Translations under genes and position numbers: made by a program
Assembly (NCBI GenBank): GCA_018266575.1
Contig: JAFEAE010000009.1
Coordinates: forward strand, 1-64,000
Length of the DNA stretch: 64,000 nucleotides
Reading direction: 5' to 3'
DNA from: Bacteroidota bacterium
Lineage (GTDB): Bacteria; Bacteroidota; Bacteroidia; Chitinophagales; Chitinophagaceae
Shown here: positions 45,818 through 55,369 of the stretch, piece by piece
Position numbering within the stretch: the stretch's first letter is position 1
Layout: the number at the start of each line of letters is the position of its first letter
The notes under the pieces: model-generated
What the model was told of the DNA's origin: nothing
Seen by the model: only the letters and a program-made list of their open reading frames with translations
Databases searched by the model: none

Positions 45818-48121
45818 ATGAAAAAATGGTTTTTTAGTTGCATTTTGTTCGCTGCTTTTTTTATGGGTTGTGCACAGGTTTCAGTGCCTGTTATTCCGCT
45901 GCCAAATTCTGTTGAAACAAAAAGCGGAAATTTTATTTTCAATAGCTGCACCCAGCTTCATTATAATTCCGCTGATGTTGATTTGAAAAATGCAGTAATG
46001 CCATTGGTAGAAAAGCTTCATCGTGCAGCAGGAATAAATCTTTCAGGGAAATCAAAATGCAAAATGAATTCTTTGATCAATATTGATCTGGATAATTCCA
46101 TTACTAACGATGAAGGATATGCGCTTTCTGTTGAACCTAAAAAAATTTCTTTAAAAGCAAAAACAGCGACGGGTATCTTTTATGGAGTGCAAACTATTTT
46201 ACAATTATTGCCCGAGGCAGTTGAAAAAGATTCTATTCAGAAAAGTGTAAAATGGCAGGTGCCTTGTGTACTAATAAAAGATGAGCCACGTTTTGGTTAT
46301 CGCGGGATCATGCTGGATGTTGCCCGTCACTACGAATCTCCAGAGTTTATTAAAAAATTGATCGATCTATTAGCGATGCAAAAAATGAACCGACTGCATT
46401 TGCATCTTACGGATAGCCAGGGTTGGCGTTTTGAAAGTAAAAAATATCCAAAGCTCACACAGATCGGCGCTTATAGAAAAGGCACACCGCTTAATGCTAC
46501 ATACGATTATAACTCACGTCCGGCCGATACGTTATACGGAGGTTATTACACGCAGGAACAATTGAAAGACCTGGTAAAATATGCCGCATCGCGTTTTATT
46601 ACGATCGTTCCGGAAATAGAAATGCCTGCACATTCTATGTCGGCACTGGCGTCTTATCCCGAACTGGCCTGCTTAGATAGTAACGGCAATGCATATCCGT
46701 ATCCTCAGAAAATACAAAATGAGTATTGCACCAAAGACGCAACATTTGATTTTCTGGATGATATATTGAGTGAAGTGATGGATGTATTCCCTTCAAAATA
46801 TATTCATGTAGCCGGTGATGAAGCTTCAAAAGAAACATGGAAAACATGCAAATACGATCAGCAACGAATGAAAGATGAAGGATTGAAAACGGTGGAAGAG
46901 TTGCAAAGCTATTTTATTAAGCGAATCGAAAAATTTGTGAACAGTAAAGGCAGAAACATCATTGGCTGGGATGAAATTTTACAAGGTGGATTGGCGCCAA
47001 ATGCCACAGTGATGAGCTGGACTGGAATTGAAGGCGGCATCAAAGCTGCGCAGGAACATCATAATGTGATCATGACACCCGGCGATTATTGTTATTTTGA
47101 TCATTACCAGTCAGACGCGCCTGGCGAACCGGTTGCATTTTGCTGCATGCTCACATTACCGAAAGTATATAGTTATGATCCTGTGCCTGCTGAATTGAAA
47201 GATGATGAGAAAAAATACATCCAGGGTGCGCAGGGAAATTTGTGGACGGAATATATTCCTAATCCTGCAAAAGTGGAATACATGATCTTTCCGCGTGCAG
47301 TGGCACTGGCAGAAGTTGATTGGACAAAACCTGAACTGAAAAATTATGATGCATTCACACAGCGCCTTACTAACTATTTGAAACGTTTGAATACCTATCA
47401 TGTAAACTATAGCAAACATCTTTTTGAAATAAAACTCACCACATCTTTAAATGATAATAAACAAGTCACTGCTTCTTTGGGTGGCGTCAATAAAGATCAT
47501 GTGATACGCTATACACTGGATGGAACAATTCCCACAGAGCGGTCGCCGGTTTATTCAAAACCAATTATCATCGGAAAAAATGCAACATTGATCGCTGCGG
47601 TTTTGCATGAAGGAATTATTCTCGACCAGGTAAAAAAATCATTTCAATTGCATAAGGCTGTTGGAAAATCAATAACCTTGGAAACATTGCCCGATAAACA
47701 ATATAATAAAGGAGGCAATAGCGCATGGGTAAATGGTTGCCTCGGTAATGATGAACAATTCAGCGATGATGAATGGCTTGGCTGGGAAGCAAAAGCATTT
47801 AACGGAACAATTGATTTTGGAAGTGCAACAAGTACATCATCTTTGCAAACCCGTTTTTTTCATAAACCATCGAGTTGGGTTTGGGTGGCAAAAAAAGTAA
47901 CGGTGCAGGTTTCAGATGATGGAACAAACTTTAAAACCGTAGTGGAAAAAGATGTTACTATTCCTTCAAAAGAAGGTGCATCGACAGTTGAACTAAAATG
48001 GGAACCTGTAACGGCGAAGTATATGCGAATAATTGCCGAACCTTTAGGAAAAATTCCCGCAGGTAATACCGGCGCCGGTGATGATGCGTGGTTGTTTGTG
48101 GATGAAATGGTGGTGCACTAA
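45818..48121 (+). CDS. Glycoside hydrolase family 20 beta-N-acetylhexosaminidase
   Basis: A 767-residue lipoprotein. The lipobox ends at Cys18 (FFMGC). The ATG at 45818 is used rather than the in-frame TTG two codons earlier. A GH20b domain (about 25-145) precedes the catalytic barrel, which has FRGIMLDVARH-like text (YRGIMLDVARHYES) and the substrate-assisting Asp334-Glu335 pair in HVAGDEASKETW. A chitobiase-type domain with IRYTLDGTIPTE and a C-terminal discoidin-like domain (about 630-767) follow. It removes terminal N-acetylglucosamine or N-acetylgalactosamine. With GH35 and GH29 it fits N-glycan or mucin-like ligands. Confidence 0.95.
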   Translation: MKKWFFSCILFAAFFMGCAQVSVPVIPLPNSVETKSGNFIFNSCTQLHYNSADVDLKNAVMPLVEKLHRAAGINLSGKSKCKMNSLINIDLDNSITNDEGYALSVEPKKISLKAKTATGIFYGVQTILQLLPEAVEKDSIQKSVKWQVPCVLIKDEPRFGYRGIMLDVARHYESPEFIKKLIDLLAMQKMNRLHLHLTDSQGWRFESKKYPKLTQIGAYRKGTPLNATYDYNSRPADTLYGGYYTQEQLKDLVKYAASRFITIVPEIEMPAHSMSALASYPELACLDSNGNAYPYPQKIQNEYCTKDATFDFLDDILSEVMDVFPSKYIHVAGDEASKETWKTCKYDQQRMKDEGLKTVEELQSYFIKRIEKFVNSKGRNIIGWDEILQGGLAPNATVMSWTGIEGGIKAAQEHHNVIMTPGDYCYFDHYQSDAPGEPVAFCCMLTLPKVYSYDPVPAELKDDEKKYIQGAQGNLWTEYIPNPAKVEYMIFPRAVALAEVDWTKPELKNYDAFTQRLTNYLKRLNTYHVNYSKHLFEIKLTTSLNDNKQVTASLGGVNKDHVIRYTLDGTIPTERSPVYSKPIIIGKNATLIAAVLHEGIILDQVKKSFQLHKAVGKSITLETLPDKQYNKGGNSAWVNGCLGNDEQFSDDEWLGWEAKAFNGTIDFGSATSTSSLQTRFFHKPSSWVWVAKKVTVQVSDDGTNFKTVVEKDVTIPSKEGASTVELKWEPVTAKYMRIIAEPLGKIPAGNTGAGDDAWLFVDEMVVH

Positions 48122-48222
48122 TTAGGCGAATTGGGGCGAATTGGCGGAATGGATGCGAATGAATTTTGAACTGCAACGTCATTTCGAACCGCGATATGTA
48201 ATATTTAGAGTGAGGAGCAGCA

Positions 48223-48310
48223 CGTCATTCCCGCGCAGGCGGGAATCCCACCGTGTTTAATTTGAAAATTAATAAATGCGATTCCCGCCTGCGCGGGAAT
48301 GACGGCGAGA
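48223..48310. repeat. REP-like inverted pair, copy 2
   Basis: Perfect 25-base arms (48223-48247 and 48280-48304) each contain the hairpin ATTCCCGC/GCGGGAAT. The right part (48280-48310) is identical over 31 bases to 8157-8187. The pair is in the 277-base gap between the GH20 and the GH-D-like genes and could stop or stabilise transcripts. Confidence 0.85.
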
Positions 48311-48398
48311 TTGGTTACTGATTTTATCAAACATTATTTTCTTAGTTAAAGAACCGATATTAATTTTTTAAACCGTTTCAATTAATCATACACCAATA

Positions 48399-50579
48399 AT
48401 GCAAAAAGCAATTTTCCTTTTCTTCATTTTCATAGTAAGCAAATCATTTGCGCAGCAAAGCTGGAAAGCAGAAAATGATAATCTGTTTTCAAAAGATTGG
48501 CTGGTGAATAATATTGCTGCAAAAGCGGACGTGTATAAATCAAATAACGGAAAAGATATTATTCTCTATAATGGATTAGTAAAACGCACATTCCTTATTC
48601 AGCCAAATGTCGTTTGTATCGATTATAAAAACATGAGCAACGGACAGCAATTATTGCGTGCAATCAAACCTGAAGCAAAAGTGATCATTAATAATAAAGA
48701 ATATAATGTTGGTGGATTGCACGGACAAACTGAAAATGCTTATTTACTTCCGGAATGGGTTAATAATTTCAAAACAGATGAAAGCGATTTTCAATTTGTG
48801 AAATATACTGTTGAAAATATTCAACCATTCATTCAATGGAAACAGAGAGGCTGGGCGATGAATAAAAATCAACCAACAGGAAAAGAACTCACATTTATTT
48901 TTCAGTCCTCTTTACAAGAATTAAAAAATGTTTTTGTAAATGTTCATTATGAATTGTATGATGGAATCCCTTTGATCATCAAATGGGTTTCGGTAGAAAA
49001 TAAATCAGATCATATCATCACGGTAAACCGCGTAGTAAATGAGTCGCTGGCATTGGTAGAAGAAGAAAGCGCTGTAGTTGGCACTCCCGAACAAATGAAA
49101 AAACAACACGGCATTTATGTAGAAACGAATTATGCTTTTAATAACGCCATGCGTTATGATATCAGTGATCAGACGACACATTGGGAAACGGACACTGTGT
49201 ACACATCGCAGGTGAATTATAATTATCAGACGCCGTGCTTACTGGAAGTATATCCTGAAAAAGTTACCGGTGTTGAGTTGCAGCCGAATGAAAAATTTAA
49301 TTCGGTACGCACTTCGGAATTATTGATGGATAGTTATGACCGTGAGCGGAGAGGATTGGCTATCCGCAAAATGTATAGAACAATTGCGCCGTGGACAACA
49401 GAGAGCCCCATCTTTATGCACCTGATCAGCAAGAATGATGAAGAAGTAAAACATGCAATCGATCAATGTGTAGCTACAGGTTATGAAGCAGTCATATTAA
49501 GTTTCGGAAGCCATTGCAATATGGAAGATACTTCTGTGGAAAATATTAAGCGATGGAAAATGCTGAGCGATTATGCACACAGCAAAAACATTTTGATCGG
49601 TGGGTATTCATTATTCAGTTCAAGAAAAATCAGTGATGAAGATGATGTGATCGATCCTGTAACCGGCAAACCGGATGCTGCTGCATTTTTCGGGAACGCA
49701 CCTTGCATGGGAAGCAAATGGGGATTGAATTATTTGGCAACGCTGAAATATTTTATTTCGAATACGGGCTTTGATCTTTTTGAAAACGACGGCCCTTATC
49801 CCGGCGATGTATGTGCATCTACAAAACATCCCGGACATAAAAATTTAGATGACAGCCAATGGAAACAAATGGAATTACAGAAAGGATTATATCATTGGTG
49901 CAGCGAACATGGGGTATATGTGAATGCGCCTGACTGGTATTTTTTAGATGGCACCAATAAAATTGCGATCGGTTACCGCGAAGTAAATTTTTCATTGCCA
50001 AGAGAAGATCAGAAAATTTTAAACCGGCAAAATATTTACGATGGCCTGTGGGAAAAAACGCCATCAATGAGTTGGGGATTTGTTCCGCTCACGAGGTATC
50101 AGGGTGGCGGTGAAGAAGCTGTGCTGGAGCCACTTTCAGGGCACCTGAAAGATTATGAACAACTGATGATGCAATATTATGGTTCCGGTGTGCAGGCCTG
50201 TTATCGCGGCCCGCGATTATTTGATACAGATGCGACGAAACAAACTGTAAGCAACGTGATCACCTGGTATAAGAAATACCGTGATATTTTAAATTCGGAT
50301 ATCATTCATTTGCGTCGTGCAGATGGCCGCGATTGGGATGGAGTGATGCACGTGAATCCGCAACTGCAAACAAAAGCATTGATCATGCTGTATAATCCAT
50401 TGAAAGAAAAAATCTCACGCACCATAAAAATTCCGTTGTATTATACAGGATTAACAACTACAGCATTAATTAGTGAAAAAGGTGGTGTTGCAAAAAAATA
50501 TTCGTTGAACCGCAACTACGAAATTGAATTAGCATTTACTATAGATCCCGAAAGTTATACGTGGTTTGAGATAAGGTAA
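48399..50579 (+). CDS. Putative glycoside hydrolase, alpha-galactosidase-like (clan GH-D fold)
   Basis: A 726-residue exported protein (signal about 1-18) with an N-terminal beta-sandwich (about 20-300) and a TIM-barrel-like middle. It contains FDLFENDGPYPGDVCAS, whose Asp could be the nucleophile of a GH36/GH27-like retaining enzyme, and YRGPRLFDTD near the C-terminus. I do not recognise a characterised family. It resembles proteins annotated as alpha-galactosidase in Bacteroidota, and the next gene is a clear GH27. The exact linkage cleaved is unknown. It could define a distant branch of the clan. Confidence 0.55.
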   Translation: MQKAIFLFFIFIVSKSFAQQSWKAENDNLFSKDWLVNNIAAKADVYKSNNGKDIILYNGLVKRTFLIQPNVVCIDYKNMSNGQQLLRAIKPEAKVIINNKEYNVGGLHGQTENAYLLPEWVNNFKTDESDFQFVKYTVENIQPFIQWKQRGWAMNKNQPTGKELTFIFQSSLQELKNVFVNVHYELYDGIPLIIKWVSVENKSDHIITVNRVVNESLALVEEESAVVGTPEQMKKQHGIYVETNYAFNNAMRYDISDQTTHWETDTVYTSQVNYNYQTPCLLEVYPEKVTGVELQPNEKFNSVRTSELLMDSYDRERRGLAIRKMYRTIAPWTTESPIFMHLISKNDEEVKHAIDQCVATGYEAVILSFGSHCNMEDTSVENIKRWKMLSDYAHSKNILIGGYSLFSSRKISDEDDVIDPVTGKPDAAAFFGNAPCMGSKWGLNYLATLKYFISNTGFDLFENDGPYPGDVCASTKHPGHKNLDDSQWKQMELQKGLYHWCSEHGVYVNAPDWYFLDGTNKIAIGYREVNFSLPREDQKILNRQNIYDGLWEKTPSMSWGFVPLTRYQGGGEEAVLEPLSGHLKDYEQLMMQYYGSGVQACYRGPRLFDTDATKQTVSNVITWYKKYRDILNSDIIHLRRADGRDWDGVMHVNPQLQTKALIMLYNPLKEKISRTIKIPLYYTGLTTTALISEKGGVAKKYSLNRNYEIELAFTIDPESYTWFEIR

Positions 50580-50596
50580 TACTTATTTAAATTAAC

Positions 50597-50608
50597 GCTA
50601 ACGTTTGC
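50597..50608. promoter_or_regulatory. LacI-type half-perfect operator upstream of GH27
   Basis: GCTAACGTTTGC matches the palindrome GCAAACGTTTGC (52247-52258) at 11 of 12 positions. It lies 66 bases before the GH27 ATG. LacI-family operators have this CG-centred form. Confidence 0.4.
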
Positions 50609-50673
50609 TTAAGTTTTGTAGAAACGATTTTTCCTGCCGGGCTTGTTTTAATTTTGAAGTTAAAAATGTTTCT

Positions 50674-51882
50674 ATGGGAAAGCGAATATGCATGGCTGTT
50701 ATATTTTATGTAAGCACTGCGATTACCGCCGTTGCACAAACACAATTGACACCGGTTATGGGCTGGTCGAGTTGGAACAATTTCAGGGCTGATATTTCTG
50801 AAAGTATCATACATGCACAGGCAGATGCGATGGTGAATTCAGGAATGAAAGATGCAGGCTATTCTTATATCAACATCGACGACGGTTATTTCGGTGGCAG
50901 AGATTCTTCAGGAAATATTCTGTTCAATTCAAAAAAATTCCCGCAGGGTATGGAGGCACTTGCAAAATATATACATACTAAAAAACTCAAAGCGGGCATT
51001 TATTCTGATGCGGGTATCAATACCTGCGCATCCTATTGGGATAAAGACACGATTGGCTCGGGAATGGGTTTGTTTGGCCATGAGCAACAGGATATCAGTC
51101 GCCTTTTGCAGCAATGGGATTTTGATTTTTTAAAAGTTGATTGGTGTGGTGGCGAATCGATGCAGTTAGATGAAGAGGTGCGGTATTCTTATATCAGTAA
51201 AATTATCCGGCAAACAAAACCCGGGGCTGTATTTAATGTATGCCGTTGGAAATTTCCCGGAAAATGGGTGTGCAATGTTGCCGATTCATGGCGCATTTCG
51301 GGAGATATCAACAACACGTTTGAATCAATATTAAAGATCATTGACCAGAACGCGGATCTGTGGCCATACGCTGGCCCGGGGCATGTCAATGATATGGACA
51401 TGTTGCAAGTAGGCAGGGGAATGAGTGTTGAAGAAGACAAGGCACATTTTTCCATGTGGTGTATGATGAGTTCGCCACTGCTTGCAGGAAATGACCTCAC
51501 TAAAATGTCGGAACAAACACGCAGCATACTAACCAATAAAGAAATGATCGCGATCGATCAGGACCCACTTGTTTACCAGGCGCGACGTGTTATTGACTAC
51601 GGCGACCTGGAAGTGTGGGCGAAACCACTCGGTTCTACTATGAGTGGAAAAGTTGCAGTGGCATTACTGAACAGGTCGCCTGATAAGGCCATCATAAAAC
51701 TTGATTTGGATTCTGCCGGCATTGATGCACAGAAAGCATATACGATGCGTGACGTGTGGAATAAGAAAGCGTATGCAAGTTCAAAAAACCCTGTACAATC
51801 TATCCTCGTTCCACCGCATGCAGTGGTGGTGTTAGTGCTGAATGGTTCGGCAAAACCTTATAATGTATTTCAGAAAAAATGA
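50674..51882 (+). CDS. Glycoside hydrolase family 27 alpha-galactosidase
   Basis: A 402-residue exported enzyme. The frame begins at a TTG at 50605, but the signal peptide MGKRICMAVIFYVSTAITAVAQ places the start at 50674. Motifs are TPVMGWSSWNNF, YINIDDGYF, the nucleophile Asp156 in FLKVDWCGG and the acid/base Asp in DSWRISGDI. The C-terminal beta-sandwich includes VWAKPLGS. GH27 releases alpha-linked galactose or N-acetylgalactosamine. It is the last gene of the plus-strand run; a truncated sigma factor on the other strand begins 5 bases past its stop. Confidence 0.95.
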   Translation: MGKRICMAVIFYVSTAITAVAQTQLTPVMGWSSWNNFRADISESIIHAQADAMVNSGMKDAGYSYINIDDGYFGGRDSSGNILFNSKKFPQGMEALAKYIHTKKLKAGIYSDAGINTCASYWDKDTIGSGMGLFGHEQQDISRLLQQWDFDFLKVDWCGGESMQLDEEVRYSYISKIIRQTKPGAVFNVCRWKFPGKWVCNVADSWRISGDINNTFESILKIIDQNADLWPYAGPGHVNDMDMLQVGRGMSVEEDKAHFSMWCMMSSPLLAGNDLTKMSEQTRSILTNKEMIAIDQDPLVYQARRVIDYGDLEVWAKPLGSTMSGKVAVALLNRSPDKAIIKLDLDSAGIDAQKAYTMRDVWNKKAYASSKNPVQSILVPPHAVVVLVLNGSAKPYNVFQKK

Positions 51883-51886
51883 ACCT

Positions 51887-52171
51887 TTATTCACCGGCAT
51901 TTTTTTTCAGATAATTCAAGGCGCCGTTTTTGACGGCAACATATAAATATATTTCGGGGTTAAGAATTTTTCCAAGCGTATGCCTGTTCGTCCATACATG
52001 TACAAATACATCCGACACGATTTCTTCGGCTGGTTCTTTGAAGTTGATATACGTGATGCAGAAATGAAGTAGCCTGTTGAAATATAATCCATATAATTCT
52101 TCAAAAGCGATCAGGTCTTCTTTCGACACCAGTTTAAAAAGTTGCAGTATGGATCTTTGTTTGTTGTCCAA
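51887..52171 (-). pseudogene. Truncated ECF sigma factor (region 2 only)
   Basis: A 94-residue frame that matches region 2 of ECF sigma factors: LVSKEDLIAFEELYGLYFNRLLHF, then PAEEIVSDVFVHVWTNR and IYLYVAVKNGALNYLKK. A complete factor would continue for about 90 residues with region 4, which reads the -35 element. Instead the frame ends 5 bases from the GH27 stop codon, and the opposite strand there is GH27 coding sequence. It is most likely the remains of a full gene lost during a rearrangement. It lacks promoter recognition and is unlikely to work as a sigma factor. Confidence 0.8.
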
Positions 52172-52552
52172 CGCCGTGAGAACATTTTTTGCAAGAATAA
52201 TACAATCTTTAAAAAAATATGTGATATTATGATCTGTTTTCAGTGTGCAAACGTTTGCTCAAATTTTTGCTACGTAGTAACAAGTAATTTTATTGACTTC
52301 ACACAAATTGTAGAAAGTGAAGTTGAAATGAATTGACCCGAACTCTATTGCATATTTAACTGTAACCGCTTTTATTTTCACAAAATTGGCGGCATTATAT
52401 TTTCAGAAGTAAATAGTTTTTAAATTGTACGGCTGAAATGGCACGATCATCGGAAAGTCAGATTGATTATTTTTTCGTTACCTTAATGAGAGCATAATTT
52501 CTTCATCCCTTTATCTTCTAAATTCATCGTTTAATCACCCATTTATTTTTTT
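52172..52552. other. Intergenic region between sigma remnant and phospholipase C
   Basis: These 381 bases hold no gene. The one clear element is the palindrome at 52247. The rest is AT-rich with no consensus promoter or repeat. Confidence 0.6.
52247..52258. promoter_or_regulatory. LacI-type operator (GCAAACGTTTGC)
   Basis: A perfect 12-base palindrome with the central CG typical of LacI-family operators. It is 76 bases upstream of the sigma remnant start and about 300 bases before phospholipase C. No LacI gene is visible in the window, so a distant regulator is implied. Confidence 0.5.
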
Positions 52553-55027
52553 ATGGACACACGCAGAAGTTTTCTTAAAAAATCAGCTTTTCTTTCCGGC
52601 GCTGCAGCGATGGCGCAGGTGTTACCACCATCTATTCAACGGGCATTGGCAATCGATCCGAAACCAGGAAGCACGTTTATGGATGCAGAACATATTGTGT
52701 TGCTGATGCAGGAAAACCGCTCGTTCGATCATGCTTATGGAGCATTGCGTGGTGTCCGCGGCTTTAATGACCCACGTGCAATTTCATTGCCGAATAAAAA
52801 CAAAGTTTGGTTGCAAACAAACAAAGAAGGTGATACCTATTCACCTTTTCGTTTGGATATAAAAGATACTAAGATTACATGGATGGGTTCGTTGCCGCAT
52901 GGCAGGCGAAGCCAGATGGAAGCAAGAAATGATGGTAAATATGATAACTGGCTGGAAGCAAAAAAATCCGATAATGATGATAATGCATATATCAACATGC
53001 CGTTAACAATGGGCTATTATACACGTGAAGATATCCCATTTTATTATGCACTTGCAGATGCGTTCACTATTTGCGATCAGAATTTCTGTTCTTCATTAAC
53101 AGGCACAGATCCTAACCGTTCTTACTTCTGGAGCGGGACTGTTCGTGGTGAACATAAAGTAGAATCAAAACCATATGTTCAAAACGACGATATTGAAGCT
53201 GGTATTGAATGGGAAACATTCCCTGAGCGTTTGGAAAAAGCGGGTATTTCGTGGAAAGTATACCAGAATGAAATAGCTGCTGAAGGAGGATTTACAGACG
53301 AAGAAGATGTATGGTTGGGGAATTTTGGCGATAACGTGCTTGAATATTTTCATCAATACAATGTGAAGCTCACCAAACGTTATATCGATTACCTGCCGAA
53401 GAAAATCGAACGAATAAAAGAAGAGATAAAAAAACTGGATGAACAAAACAAAACAATAACAGACAAAGAGAAACACAAAAGAAATATCGAATACACGAGA
53501 TACCTGGAACATCGTTTACGCCTGGCAAATGAAGATCTTGAAAATTGTACGAGGGAAAAATTTGAAGGATTATCGGATCATCAAAAAAATATTCATCACA
53601 AAGCATTTGTAACAAATACAAATGACCCTGACCAGCATAAGTTAACACCACTGAATTATACAGATGATAACATCGGACGTGAAATAAATATTCCTAAAGG
53701 CGATATTTTTCACCAGTTCAGGGAAGATGTGAAAAACGGCAACCTTCCAACGGTATCCTGGCTCGTTGCCCCGGAATATTTTTCTGACCATCCGAGTGCT
53801 CCGTGGTTTGGTTCCTGGTATTTGTCGGAAGCAATGGATATCCTAACACAAAACCCGGAAGTGTGGAAGAAAACAATTTTTATTTTAGCATATGATGAGA
53901 ACGATGGCTATTTCGATCATATACCTCCTTTTGTTGCACCGAACGCAAAAGATCCTTCAACGGGGAAAGTTTCTGCAGGGATTGATACTGTCACTGAACA
54001 TGTGCAGTCGGAGATCGATTCACCAGGTTCAATCGGTCTCGGTTATAGAGTACCGTTAGTAATTGCTTCGCCATGGAGCCGGGGAGGTTGGGTGAACTCA
54101 CAAGTTTTCGATCATACATCAACGTTACAGTTCCTCGAAAGGTTTTTGAATAAGAAATTTGGAAAGAATATTGAAGAAACAAACATCACCAAATGGCGCC
54201 GTACGGTTTGCGGCGACCTTACTTCCGTGTTCAGGAAAGATGATGGCAAGAAAACGGATGCACTTCCGTTCCTGGCGAAAGATGTGTTTATTGAAGGTAT
54301 TCATAAAGCCAGATTCAAAAATATCCCAAGCAATTTTAAAAAACTATCAAAGGAGGAAATTGAACAAGCTAATAACGATCCTCATTCTTCTCCGTATGTG
54401 CCGAAACAGGAGAGGGGGACACGTTCTGCATGTGCACTGCCTTATGAATTATATGCAGAAGGAAAATTAACCGACGATAAAAAATCTTTTGTAGTTGAAA
54501 TGAAAGCAGGTAATGCGGTATTTAAAGAAAAATCTGCCGGATCGCCATTTAATATTTATGCCGGAGACAAGTTTTCGTCTTATGCCGTTTCCGCGGGAGA
54601 TGCACTAAAAGATTCCTGGGGCCTGAATGATTTTGCGGACAACACATATCATGTAAAACTATACGGGCCAAACGGTTTTTTCCGGGAGTTCAGAGGTGAT
54701 GCAAACCAACCTGATGTAGATGTTACGTGCAACTATCATGGGGCAAAAAAAATATCAGGCAACGTAGAATTGAGCGTGAAAAATAATGATGCTTCCAATC
54801 CTGTAACAATTGAGATTAAAGACAATGCATATAAAAATGCAACAGTTACAAAAACAATTGCCGCTAACCAGGAGCAAAAAATAGTTCTTGATCTCAGAAA
54901 GAGCTCATCGTGGTATGATTTCAGCATAAGTATAAAAGGGAATGCAGTTTTTGAAAGAAGATATGCAGGGCATGTTGAAACAGGTAACCATTCTTCGAGT
55001 GATCCGTTGATGGGTGGGATTGTCTGA
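52553..55027 (+). CDS. Phosphocholine-specific phospholipase C, TAT-exported
   Basis: An 824-residue protein. The twin-arginine signal (TRRSFLKKSAFLSG, Arg4-Arg5) is followed by the phosphoesterase core. This begins with HIVLLMQENRSFDHAYGALRGV, which carries the family metal and nucleophile region, and includes DENDGYFDHIPPF and RVPLVIASPWSRGG. Two C-terminal beta-sandwich domains (about 645-720 and 725-815) are typical of the Pseudomonas PlcH/PlcN group. It cleaves phosphatidylcholine and may liberate phosphate under starvation. It is not obviously part of the glycan set around it but shares their direction. Confidence 0.92.
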   Translation: MDTRRSFLKKSAFLSGAAAMAQVLPPSIQRALAIDPKPGSTFMDAEHIVLLMQENRSFDHAYGALRGVRGFNDPRAISLPNKNKVWLQTNKEGDTYSPFRLDIKDTKITWMGSLPHGRRSQMEARNDGKYDNWLEAKKSDNDDNAYINMPLTMGYYTREDIPFYYALADAFTICDQNFCSSLTGTDPNRSYFWSGTVRGEHKVESKPYVQNDDIEAGIEWETFPERLEKAGISWKVYQNEIAAEGGFTDEEDVWLGNFGDNVLEYFHQYNVKLTKRYIDYLPKKIERIKEEIKKLDEQNKTITDKEKHKRNIEYTRYLEHRLRLANEDLENCTREKFEGLSDHQKNIHHKAFVTNTNDPDQHKLTPLNYTDDNIGREINIPKGDIFHQFREDVKNGNLPTVSWLVAPEYFSDHPSAPWFGSWYLSEAMDILTQNPEVWKKTIFILAYDENDGYFDHIPPFVAPNAKDPSTGKVSAGIDTVTEHVQSEIDSPGSIGLGYRVPLVIASPWSRGGWVNSQVFDHTSTLQFLERFLNKKFGKNIEETNITKWRRTVCGDLTSVFRKDDGKKTDALPFLAKDVFIEGIHKARFKNIPSNFKKLSKEEIEQANNDPHSSPYVPKQERGTRSACALPYELYAEGKLTDDKKSFVVEMKAGNAVFKEKSAGSPFNIYAGDKFSSYAVSAGDALKDSWGLNDFADNTYHVKLYGPNGFFREFRGDANQPDVDVTCNYHGAKKISGNVELSVKNNDASNPVTIEIKDNAYKNATVTKTIAANQEQKIVLDLRKSSSWYDFSISIKGNAVFERRYAGHVETGNHSSSDPLMGGIV

Positions 55028-55369
55028 ATCTGGATTTTTGGGATTTATAGGATTATGAGAATATAAGAATAATATTGTAGACAGAGAATTGTTCCGTAGG
55101 GAAAAAAATCGTCAGAAAATAATTAGACTTTTTTGAGTGCCGCAGGCACGGGATTCCTGACATTAAAAAAATCATAGTATTCAAAAAATCAATGCTAATC
55201 AAAGTTTAAACGAATGCTGAATAGAATTTCTACTGTACAAGAGTGCGACCTGCCTACCGGCAGGCAGGCGCAACAATGTTTAACCGGAGTTACTGAAGTT
55301 GGTTACAAAAAATAAAACTAAAATTGAAAAGAATAAAGACTAAAAAAATTTAAAATTAATAGTTGAAGT
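55028..55369. other. Intergenic region between phospholipase C and GH29
   Basis: These 342 bases hold no gene. About a third is the dispersed repeat at 55216-55322. A low-complexity run lies just after the phospholipase stop codon. Confidence 0.6.
55216..55322. repeat. Dispersed intergenic repeat, copy 2
   Basis: Nearly identical to 14301-14406. It shares the hairpin CCTGCC-TACC-GGCAGG and the TTAACCGGAGTTACTGAAG segment, with a few point changes and the same A-rich end. It lies 48 bases before the GH29 gene. Confidence 0.8.

Noticed and set aside
28556..51882. Type IX secretion C-terminal domains on the exported enzymes
   Set aside because: The C-termini end in catalytic accessory domains (PA14, discoidin, chitobiase type) without the typical sorting signal, so ordinary Sec export or lipidation is assumed.
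52142..52336. 64-codon plus-strand frame over the LacI-type operator
   Set aside because: No homology seen. It starts inside the sigma remnant and spans AT-rich non-coding sequence.
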